From Anthostomella pinea (taxonomy: Eukaryota; Ascomycota; Sordariomycetes; Xylariales; Xylariaceae): a DNA stretch of 64,000 nt. The notes beneath the pieces were generated by a model. That model was not told the origin of the DNA. It did no database searches and saw nothing but the letters and a program-made list of their open reading frames with translations. This document shows positions 47,848-57,761 of this stretch, piece after piece (within the stretch, counting starts at the first letter, position 1; each line of letters starts with the position of its first letter). Location of the stretch: positions 4,464,001 to 4,528,000 of the forward strand of contig CAUWAG010000010.1 in assembly GCA_963556695.1 (NCBI GenBank), read 5' to 3'. Both the position numbers and the translations under genes were made by a program.

Positions 47848-47932
47848 AGCTTCCTATAGGATCTGAACGTAGCCTTTTCCGCAAGGCAAACTTTGCGCTA
47901 CCATACCACTATACCAAGATGATGCGCATTTA
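47848..47932 (-). ncRNA. degenerate tRNA-like Pol III unit inside the hAT element
   Basis: On the minus strand an A box (TGGTATAGTGG) fits the consensus fully. A B-box-like CGTTCAGATCC with about three mismatches follows at tRNA spacing, and a T-run of about 11 lies just downstream, as in a Pol III terminator. The acceptor stem does not pair, so a working tRNA is unlikely. It may be a captured tRNA fragment. Confidence 0.3.
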
Positions 47933-48176
47933 ATCAAGAGTTGGGCATTATATCACTGGTAGAAACATTGACATATGATTTCAACCACCTAGCTAGCTAG
48001 CATGCAAATTCTGAATGCAGCCACCAAATGGCACAAACAACATTCAGACCACGCAAACCACTCCAAAGCAGGCAAATCATTCAGATTCACTCGAATACGA
48101 CCCAACCACTCGAACTCACCTGTTCATTCAATTTTTTCGCCTCGAATTGCAAGCAGTACCCTCAGCACGCTTCACC

Positions 48177-50630
48177 ATGGCCGGTACACCCGAATTCTCG
48201 ATACACGGTGGCTCCGAGCCTCCAAACGACGTCCCTTTGTCCGCAACCCCCTCGCCAGCACCCCAATCATCTTGACGAGAATCCCTCCGCCACGGCATCT
48301 CTCAGGGCGACGAAGCCTTCCTTTTTGCGTGTTTTCATGGCTACACGTGGGCTCAGTGGAAGCGAGGTCTCAACTCCTGGGCCTGGGATCACGGATATGA
48401 CATCCAGAAGGGTAGGACCTTCAAATGGGTGTGCCGATACTGTATCACTCGCCGCAATCCCGTACCCGATTCTTTCATATCTGCAGGCCTTCAGAACGCC
48501 ATACAGCACCTGTATCTAGTTGAATCGATCTCTGCCCCTGGGGGTGAAAAGACCAGATCCAAGGCACAATTACGAGCCGAAACAATCAACGATACGAGCC
48601 AACAACGGCTTCACCGATATCTCTCCGTCAACCTAGAGAACCCTCGAGACCAAGCAATAACCAATAGCATGCTGAAGAACTTCGATCGAGATACCTTTCA
48701 CCGCCTCCTTATGGAATGGATCGTCGAAGAGAACCTTCCTTTTGCTACTGTGAATCATCCCAAATTACGCCTTGCACACGAATACCTCAACCCGTGTATC
48801 ACAGACCAAAGCGGGCACATCTCCTCGACCGGGCTACGCAAAAAAATCATACGCGAATTCCAACGGCACAAGGGAGCCATCATCGAGGCGTTGAGGGCTT
48901 CACCTGGCAAGATACACGTATCCTTTGATGGCTGGCGGTCAGGTAATCATTGCGCTTTGTATGGCGTAGTCGTCTTTTTCAGAGATGAATACAACAAGCC
49001 TTGCAAACTAGTTCTCGGCATCCCCGAGGTCTCTATTCGTCACACAGGTCAAAATATTACCACGCAAATCGTCGAAGTCTTGAAGATGTTTGGTATTGAT
49101 CATAAGATCGGCTTTCTTATTCTCGATAACGCTGCCAATATGGATACGGCATCAACCGAGATAGGGCTAGCCCTAGGCTTCGAGGGCAAGAAACGGCGTG
49201 GCCGGTGCTTCGGGCATCAGTTGAATCTCTCTGCCAAATCCTTATTGTTTGGTACTGATGTTGAAGCATTCGAAACAGAGATCAGCAAGGTCGAATCTCT
49301 TTCGGTTGCTGAACACGCGTTGTATCACCGATTAGGCCCTGTTGGCAAGGCTCACAACCTCGTTGTTGATATCTGGCGATCTGACCGCTTGCATTACATC
49401 CTTCTTGACGTCCAACGGCAAGATGTCCTCGATTTCACAGTTCCTCACACCAGGGCACTGTGTGTCATCCTCGATAACGACACTAGATGGCTTTCACAGT
49501 TATATATGATCCGCCGTCTCATCAAGCTTCGCCCGTATCTCCCTCGAATGATAGCCCAATTTAATCAGGAATGGGAAGACCAACACAGATCCAAGAGGAC
49601 TGGCCTCGTTAGTGGCAGGGCCATGGCAAGGCGGCCCCGAATCCTCAAAGAAGAGAATCATCTAAATGATCACGATTGGACCGTTCTTGAGCACACTGCC
49701 GCTATCCTTACTGACTATGAACACACCGTGAAATTACTCGAAGGGGATGGCATGCAACGCAAGCGGAAAGGATGGACCGGTTCGTATGGTAACATCTGGG
49801 ATGTTATCTTTGGATTTGAATTCCTTCTTGGCAAGCTTAAGGGTTATAAAATTACTGCTAACAAGCTTCCTGATAGTGAACACTTCGTAGCTAATATCAA
49901 CCTTGGTTGGATGAAGCTAGACGAATATTATCAGAAGCTCGACGAGACCCCCCTCTATTACGCGGCTATAGCCCTTCACCCCCGATTCCGATGGCACTGG
50001 TTCGAACAGAAATGGAATGATCGGCCCGAATGGATTCAGAAGGCAAAAGATTTGGTCCAAGAGCTGTGGGATACCGAATACCGTGATCTCGAGATACAGA
50101 ACACCCTTAATGACGACGAGCCTGCCCAAAAGCGCCGTAAAATCGATCTGAACCCTCTTAAGGAATTCATCCATCAACAAGCAAGCTCGGCCCCGATTTC
50201 ACCCATTCTGGGAGACGAATACGAGATCTGGCAGTCTCACGAGACTGTGAATAACGCAATATTCGATCCTTTAGCCTACTGGCACGAACGACGTCACCAA
50301 TACCCTCGTCTCTCACAAATGGCGCTTGACATCCTCACAGTTCAACCGATGTCTGCCGAATGTGAGAGGGTTTTTTCGGCAGCAGGGCGGATGACGACTA
50401 GCCTTCGCGGCGCCCTAGATGCTATGATCATCAGTCTCTGCCAGGTACTGCGGTCGTGGCTACGAGCTGGTGTTATACACGAGTTAGACCCCGTATTGCT
50501 GTCACCCGACAAGAAGGATGAAGTTAATTACGTCGAAAGGATGTCCTCTGACGAGCTCGTAAAGTGGGCAACTGCGTGGATAGCAGTTAGCGAAAGGACA
50601 CATGAAGCAGACAACGAAGAATACTGCTAG
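48177..50630 (+). pseudogene. hAT transposase, 817 codons with one internal TGA
   Basis: ATG 48177 (MAGTPEFSIHGGSEPPNDVP) is followed by an in-frame TGA at 48273-48275. The frame then stays open to the TAG at 50630. Just after the stop comes GDEAFLFACFHGYTWAQWKR and a BED-type zinc-finger-like segment WVCRYCITRRNPVPD. The central region has an RNase-H-like fold signature (KIHVSFDGWRSGNHCALYGV and FLILDNAANMDTA). The C-terminal hATC dimerisation domain is intact (LTVQPMSAECERVFSAAGRM). The first ATG after the stop lies beyond the zinc finger, so internal initiation would lose DNA binding. The TGA could come from CGA by C-to-T. Without the stop the protein would have normal family length for fungal hAT (about 800 aa). 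Confidence 0.9.
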
Positions 50631-50858
50631 CAGTTGAACGAGAGGCTATTACACCCTTTCGGGCAAAGGGACAAATATTACGGCTTTAGCACGAATATGG
50701 GGGTGTCAGGGCCATCCCAGATGAGGAATTCAGCTTTAGCACCAAAAATATGTACATCCACCATCAATTACATCCATTTGGGGCTTCAGTGGACCACTAT
50801 TTCGTGGATTTGGTGTAAATCCTTACATCCACGCGAATCCGTGTCTTCGTGGATGTAA

Positions 50859-50878
50859 TGTAATTGATTTGGGCCCTG
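50859..50878 (-). repeat. hAT 3' terminal inverted repeat
   Basis: Its reverse complement is CAGGGCCCAAATCAATTACA, matching 47638-47657 at 17 of 20 positions. Confidence 0.9.
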
Positions 50879-50886
50879 CCCTCGAA
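50879..50886. repeat. hAT target-site duplication, right (CCCTCGAA)
   Basis: Identical to 47630-47637. Confidence 0.9.
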
Positions 50887-50985
50887 TGCGTGTGATATCA
50901 AATTGGCAGCCGCATGTCACCACACCGTACTGAAAAGCGGGTTGTCAGTATGGCCGCTCCCACAAGCCCAGTAGATACAGGTAGA

Positions 50986-52465
50986 CTAGAGAAGAGCCTG
51001 GGCGGTGGTTTGGAGTTTTGGCCTAGTCACTCTCATCTTTCTCATACAACGAGAGAACGCGATCCCCTTCAGGTCGCTAGCCGTCACTAGTATGGGTGTG
51101 TTTGACCACTCAGAAACCACGATGACAGGCTGTTCCGCGATGAGTGCCATCACGTGGTCGAATTTCTTCTTGATGTCCTCTGGTCGGTCGCCAATCTGGA
51201 AGATGTGACAAGCCGGGCCCGCTTGGGCACAGTACACAAAGAAATCATCCCAGATCGCGTCGGCGTCGCGAAGACTGTCCATCCAAGTTGGCTCGACATA
51301 GTGGTCGGCATCGACGACTCCATCCAAAATGACACGACCGACGTGCTCGGGATACATTGACGCAAAGGTTGCCCCAAGTAGTGTGCCTTAGGAGAAACCC
51401 CAGTAAACAAGTTTCCCTCGGGAGCTCTCCTTGGCCTTTAGTTCGGGGCTCGTTTGGGGTTTTGAGGGGCCTGGGCCTTTCGGTTGTTGCTTTGCATTAG
51501 CTGTGTGGGTTACCGAGGACATTCTCCATTCGTCCCAGGCTTGGATGATAGAAAGCATGTCGCGTGCAACGTTCGGAGTATTGGAATAGCGGAATACGCT
51601 GTTGTCGCCTTCATGGTCGTCCAACCGCTTACACAGCTTTGCTACTGCCTTCGATCGTGCGTCAATCTTGCTGAATGCGACGTTACTGGAATTGACAACG
51701 CCGACGTCATGACCAGTCGCGAGCCAATTGAGCCGGTTCATATACGCGATATTGCGTCCATCAAGACCGTACGAATCATCGGGTGAACTAAAGCAATCGG
51801 CTTTGGGCGTAGTTGCCCCTACACCTCGTGGGTCGAAACCGAGGATGTCGTGCTGGCTGCCCACAATCTCTTGCAGCATCCGACCACCACCTGCCGTGAA
51901 CAGTGCTCCGCTGCCGCCGGGACCGCCCGGGTTGATGAGGAGAGGCGACTCGGCATAAGAGGACGGGTCGTCAGCCGTACGGTTTGCGCCCGGCTTCATC
52001 ACCAACGCAATATGCACTTTCGGGTTGTCAGCCGACTCGTTAAGAGGGCGGCGGTAGTCCATAGGAACGGTGAGTCGGGCACACTGAAGATCAGGAACGA
52101 ACATTTCAAGACACGGTTGCCACCTGAGCTTTTCGCTTGGTGCCATCTGTGAATGGGAGCTTGATCAAAACCACGCGCAGTCGGTATATTGAAGAGGTCT
52201 TGAGGAGGCTTACATTGCGCCAATCGCTTTGTTTCTCATACCCCTCAAAGCCACGTCGGTATTCCTGACCTACGAACTGGAGGGCATCGGGTAGGTGATC
52301 ACGTCCATAGCGCCGCAGAACAAGAGCGCCGAGTAGGATGGCGGAACAAACACTATAGATGATATTCCGCCCCTTCCGGCTCAGCTTCCTCGGCGGTAGC
52401 TGGTTGCCTCGTGCAACGGCAGGGCTAAGCTTCTTCTCACGGGAAGAGGATTCGATTGATGCCAT
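50986..52465 (-). pseudogene. alpha/beta hydrolase (TAP-like/prolyl aminopeptidase type), stop at the nucleophile elbow
   Basis: Exon 1 (52465-52214) encodes a cytosolic start and one membrane anchor (IIYSVCSAILLGALVL). A 67-bp intron follows, then exon 2 from 52146. Family motifs are QCARLTVPMDYRRPL, the oxyanion-hole run LLINPGGPGGSGALF, and HDILGFDPRGVGATTP. At the nucleophile elbow the frame reads KLVYWGFS, then TAA (51388-51390), then GTLLGATFASMYPEHVGRV in the same frame. The family has G-x-S-x-G here, so the residue after the catalytic Ser (normally Tyr, TAC/TAT) has become a stop. Downstream the frame continues to SDLKGIAFSRC and ends at 50986. The C-terminal TAP-like domain with the catalytic Asp and His is missing. 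The gene is dead or strongly truncated. Confidence 0.88.
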
Positions 52466-52469
52466 GCTT

Positions 52470-55190
52470 TTTTGTATGTTCTGAAGTTCTTGGGACAGAG
52501 TCGTAGAGTAGTGCACATGAGGAAGCTCAAGACATATGCTGTATCGACATTTCTAAGCAGGCAACAGCTGAGCAGAAGAGGGGTGAACACAAGGCTCAGC
52601 TTTTACATCGTACAACAGCTGCATCGCAATTGCGCAGTGAGCATTGAGGAGGCGCCGGCTGTGCAGACAAGTACTAGGTGTATTCTTAAGAGATCGGCCG
52701 GAAACCATCTTGTGCCTGAAGAGAGAACCAATAGAGGGCGTCGCTGAGGAATCCTTCTATCCTCCGCGGTCCAACCACAGACTCTGCTCCCGTAGCGATG
52801 TGACCATATCTCGCAACTACGCCGCGGGTTTCTTCCTGCTGAAATAACGACCTTTACCTCAATTTATATTCTACAGGGTGAAGGCGAGAAACAAGATAGA
52901 TCGTTGACAAGAAAAAGCATATGAAGGATCAAGGTGAAGAAATGACGTTGCGGTATGAAAACACAGGACATTCAATGTGTTGTGAACATTGAAGTCTCTT
53001 ATGGCGTGTGTGGCTTGCGTCAGGAGCTCGTGTGGCTTAGGAGATTGACCAAATTCCCCGCCAATGCTCAACGGGGTTCGAAATTATACCTCATCTCTGG
53101 TTCTTGAAACATCTTTTCCCATACCCATCTCTCAATCAGTCTCAGGCCGTTGGCGCCAGTACCTTTGAGACCATGAAATCACCTCACAGCGCCGGCCACG
53201 AATGCGATTCAGCTGGCGCCCCGTGGGCAAACCCCAGGGGGTTCCCGCACCTGACCACGCTCATGATTTGGTAAGCGTGATCACAGATCACCTTGCAAGT
53301 TGCAGGCAGGCTGACAGGTTACCCATGCCGCATCGGATATTATCTTGGCTTTGCCTCACCATGATGATCGGATGGCACCCTTTCACAAAATCTTGTTCCT
53401 TCCAGAGCACAAGTGTTGATCGTATCTTATCCTGTCTTCGCTTCCATCGTCCTCGCTTCTCACAGTCTCACTTGGCGGTGAACCGTGATGCAAACAAAGC
53501 GTCAGAATCTGATCTCCATATTAGTAAAGTTCTTGGCTGCTTTCCTGCAATGCTTTGGAGTCTACCTGAGCCGAGCTTGAAAGCTTGGCTCTTGCATCCA
53601 AACTCGTCCTTGGGACGGCGATCGAGGCCATCCATACGCCGTCGATACTTGGGAAGCGAGCATCGCAGCTTGAAAATACGCATCACGCGCTACAGCTCAC
53701 TGGATGTAGCAGAGAGCTGGCCGTCATGGTCTAAATTAGTAAGAATACTTCAGACGTCTGCTATGATCCGGCGGTCGACCAGCCGCGACAAAGATTCAGA
53801 TTCACTTATGCATTCAGCTACTATATGGGTCATCACGAACCGTTCTCCTAGGCCGTTCAGCGACAATTCAATAATGAAACTATATGCATTCATAGCTTGT
53901 CAGTCGTGGACTCCTGCCGCCTTCCTGAAGGCGTCAAAACGGCAAAGAATGTGATGGCAGAATGGCGGCTGACCTTGGCAGCCCTGGCTTGGAGTTGGCA
54001 GTTGGCTGTTCGAGAGCTTCGACCAGCTACCATCCCGAGGAGCCCATCTCAGATCGAGTTCTCGATGTGGTCGGAGATCCCGTCTACACTACCCATCAGT
54101 AGGTTATTTCGTGAGCAACCTCCTCCCGTTAGCCCACTACACGCGCATATTATACAGGATTATTCACCTATAAGGGTAGCCTCAAAGTACTGGCCAATGA
54201 CAAGGACGAGTGTGTTGAGAAAAAGAAAAAAAACCGGCACCTGCGCATCGCCTCCTCTCAGCCTTGGCGTAAGGCCAACTTGACCGAACTTGACGGGCCG
54301 GGACCGGGGACAGCCAGCTAGCAACCTCCATACGCTACGTATGTAGCTCGCGGCGAACCAGCGGGAGGAGCCAGGCCCAAGAGCCCACGGCGGGCAAAGA
54401 CAACCGGCGCAAATATCAGAAAGCTTGAGAACCCAAGCTGTTGCTGGGCGCATTGGCCATGGCCCATGGAGAAAAGGTCCTGCGCACTTGGCGTCCGCTT
54501 GGCAGGTCTCAAGACTGACTGACCCACTGCCGGTTGACAGTGGTTGACACTGGTCTCACACACTCTTCTTCCGCCTCCGGACGGTCGCATTGACGGATTC
54601 GCAGTACTTGGCATCCTCAGCCAAGCACATCTCGTCAGTGTCGTCACGCCCTTTCACTGCTGACCAGCGGTGTTTTCGTTTCATGACCTATTGGCATTGT
54701 TTGGTCTCCTATTCCGTTGGCAGGCCGCGTGGGTTGCACCGCGATCTCATGCCTCTGTCGCTGTGATGTCCCTTGCCAGAGATATTTTTAGTTATCACAG
54801 TCCCAGAGGAGAAACACCTTGGCGGCTCAGGATATGAGTCTCCGACGTGGTTCATCTACCTTGACCACTTACTTGGCTCATAGGGAAGCCAGTATTACGA
54901 GCGGTCGCCACGAGTCTCGCCCAAAGCCTCGTGCTATATCAAGGCCGCCGTGGGCCCCAACCTCTGTTTGTTTCCCTTCCTCACTCAGCTGTGCTCAAGT
55001 CGTCGTCTTTAACCTTTCGTTTTCCGGTCTCTTCCTTGCTTCCACCCCTTCAGATTAATTCTGAACTTCACTTCTTCCGCTGGTCGCCGCTGGTCGTTTC
55101 GTTTATACTATTAGCTATTTCCACTCTTTCCTACCCCAAGCCCAACAAGCCAACCAATCCCCACGGTATAATCGTCCCGGAAAATCCAGT
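52470..55190. other. unresolved stretch with decayed coding-like segments
   Basis: An exon-like ORF starts at 53173 (MKSPHSAGHECDSAGAPWAN) and ends at a good donor (GTAAGC, 53271). At about 53568-53700 a frame reads AELESLALASKLVLGTAIEA and RASQLENTHHALQLTGCSRE, resembling the C-terminal half of some Zn2Cys6 regulators. The frames do not join without shifts. I could not build a gene. The right end is the pyrimidine-rich promoter of the gene at 55195. Confidence 0.3.
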
Positions 55191-55194
55191 CAAG

Positions 55195-56273
55195 ATGGTC
55201 AGCTACCGAATGATTGCCGTTGCCGGCTTCTTCGCCTCCGGCAACGCCCTTCCCCTGAACATCAACCTTGGTGCCTACTCACCCGCATTGTATGCCCCCT
55301 CTAGGGCCCCTCTCTTGACTACCAGGAGTCAGCTAACAATCATTCAGGGTGGTCGGTGATGGTGAAATCTCTTTTGGAGGAGGACAAGATGTAACGAGCT
55401 TGATGAATGCTTTGGAGGGTGCCGCTGTCAGTGGTGCAACAAGCGCTGCGGGAACGGGGACAGAAAGCGCCGCCGCGGTCGCTACTCCCGACACCACCAT
55501 TAAGGATGAGACCGTCGCCGCCCAGGAAGCCGGGCAGGACAAAACTGTCGCAGCACCAGTCGCTACCACGACTACCACCACCGAAGACCCCAACCTGCAA
55601 GAGCAAGGTAAGTGACAAAAGACGCACTGTCTGAATGCAACCGTTACTAACGGTCTTCACAGCTGCTCAGATCTCAACCCTTCAAGGGATGGGCAAGGAG
55701 ATTGCCCCTCGCGAGGACTCGGAATCGCCCGTGGCCAAGCGTGACCTTGAAGGCTTTGACCACGCTCTCACATTCGCCGAGGCTGCCCTGACCAAGGGAC
55801 CCACCATTCAGCTCGGGACTGGCGAGGGCGGTGCTGGCGTTGGCATCATTGTCGACAACAACGGTGGCACTGTCGGAGAAGGTACCGAGGCCGCCACCGC
55901 CGCCGCCACCGTCAAGCGTGACGACGCCTCTCTGCCCCGCCGCCGAACCAAGGTCACCCGCATGTACGTCAAGCGCGGCATCCCAGCCTGTAAGTCATCA
56001 ATGATATCTCGCGAGCCCCATGCGCCACATCACTGGATAGCCTGCTAACTAGTGCCCTTTCTGAAAGCTGTCCAGACATCCAGTGATTTCGAAACTCGCA
56101 CTGTCGAGTCCCTTTCCGTCGTGAACCTCCCGGGTTTGCCCAAGCGTGATGGCGCCGAGGCCATCGACGCCATCAACTTGAACGTTGCCGGCGATGAGGG
56201 CATCACCATGACCTTCCTCGAGACGGGGGATGAGGAAGACTCTGCTCAAGAAGTCGCGGCGATAGAGGAGTAG
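55195..56273 (+). CDS. secreted protein with several Kex2 sites, 295 aa
   Basis: Four exons: 55195-55289, 55348-55607, 55663-55989 and 56068-56273, with all introns GT-AG and in phase. The N-terminus is a signal peptide (MVSYRMIAVAGFFASGNALP). The second exon is Ala/Thr/Gly-rich and low in complexity. Dibasic Lys-Arg or Arg-Arg sites follow: SPVAKRDLEG, ATVKRDDASLPRRRTKV, MYVKRGIPA and GLPKRDGAEA. Kex2 protease would cut these in the late Golgi and release several peptides. The C-terminus is acidic (ETGDEEDSAQEVAAIEE). There are no cysteines in the predicted mature region and no catalytic domain. The segments between cuts are not repeats of each other, unlike typical Kex2-processed repeat proteins. 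I recognise no family. Confidence 0.8.
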
Positions 56274-56279
56274 AGGAGG

Positions 56280-57755
56280 GACATTCATTACCCGATAATC
56301 AATTATCACCTTAGTATCATATCCTTTCTTTCTCCACCTCTTCACATTGTACAGAGGCGACGACATCTATCATGCACAGCTTGATACCACATCACGGGGT
56401 TTGGGAAGACTCTCGGCTGATCGGGAGATCATATACGGCACTCGAGCACTTGGGGTCATTGTAGCGCTTTTACTACATCATCTCTCCTGGGACCCGATCA
56501 TCTTGTAATGCTTGGGCGTTCAGCATCTGGTCTAAAAACGCGCAAGATTCCTCCATTGGTTCGCGAGCGATTGCTTCTTGTTGGGAAAGGGGGAAAGAGA
56601 GGGCTTTAATTCCTCTAGTCTATAGTATAAACAATTGAATACGACCGGCCATTGTTGGCGTATCTAGGTCGAGACCGAACAGAAACTGACTCTCTATCTG
56701 GTATCTCGTGACCAACTATCTCGTGACCAAAAACCATCGAATATCCGTCCCGCTGTGTTGATGTTTGCTGTCGAGCAATGAAAGATCCGAGACCTGTCGT
56801 TCGAGATGTCTCGCAACCGCATTTCAGACGGCTCCGCCAAACATGTCGTCAGCATGCGGAGACGCAAGACAGGAATAAGTAAACCTCAAGACGTCATAGC
56901 CGAGACACCGACTGACTGATGACAGACATGCAGCCGAAGACAACAGCAGAGAAAAGCCCAAGCAAATCCCTACACCACGCACCATCACATCATGCGCCCG
57001 CATGAGAGATTCCTGGCCACCGGCCAACCGCCAGCAAAAAGCCTTGCAGTGGCGTCCGCTGCTCATGTGTGCGATAATAGGGAGGCTGACAGCTGGATGG
57101 CAAAAGATCGCATTCGGGCATCAAAGAGGACATGTTTCAAGGCGCAAAAGCATACGAACGCTGTGACAGGCCAAGAGGTAGCTTGACCGTCGCCAAGGCC
57201 CGTTGGTCCCCTGTGGTGCAACTGCCGGGTCCAGGGGGTTGCCCCTTTTGGCAGGCGGACCAGGGGCTCGTTCATTCAGGGGTCAGGGATGCGGGGAGAA
57301 GGGAGGCTCTGGAGGCTCAAACTGGGCCATTGCTGGGGTCTTGGTCTGTGATTGGGAGGTATTCTTGAGCTTTCATTGCGTCTGCGGTCTGGTTTTTGGG
57401 TTCTTGCTCCCTATGCCGGTGTGGATCGGTCACTGGTTCTCCCCCAAGATGAAAAGAGATGTGCTGATTCGTCATGATTATTCGCTTGAAACAGTCGTAG
57501 AACCAGATAGTGAACAGTGTTGGCTCGATAGTAAAACTGTCTGTCCAGTCCACCGACTCGCAGGTACTGTCGACGAGGCATTACAGGCCTCGAGGATGTG
57601 CACATCTGGATACTCGGTTCATGACCCAGTGTCTTCCAGCGAACCATTTCAGAGCTGTTCCAATGGGTCGCATATCCAGATCAGAACAGGTCAGCCCCGA
57701 CCGTATGCCCATTTATGAGAATATCGAAATAGTCCCCGGAGTGTCACCGCCGAAG
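56280..57755. other. intergenic
   Basis: These are 3' flanks of the Kex2-site protein gene and of the convergent NAD kinase gene. Opposing short ORFs only. Confidence 0.5.
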
Positions 57756-57761
57756 GCCTGA

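Larger units (their letters stand above)
47638..50878 (+). mobile_element. complete hAT-superfamily DNA transposon, 3241 bp
   Basis: The 5' terminus CAAGGGTCAAATCAATTACA (47638-47657) pairs with the 3' terminus, whose reverse complement is CAGGGCCCAAATCAATTACA (50878-50859); 17 of 20 positions match. The ends have the CA(G)GG start usual for hAT and an exact 8-bp duplication, CCCTCGAA, on both sides. Subterminal regions repeat CATCCAC/GTGGATGTAA motifs, likely transposase binding sites. One large ORF for a hAT transposase fills the interior, with a single early stop. The exact duplication and good termini indicate a recent insertion. Confidence 0.93.

Noticed and set aside
53202..53954. A 250-residue plus-strand ORF
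   Set aside because: Its first part overlaps a better exon in another frame, and at 53568-53700 a different frame has stronger protein character.
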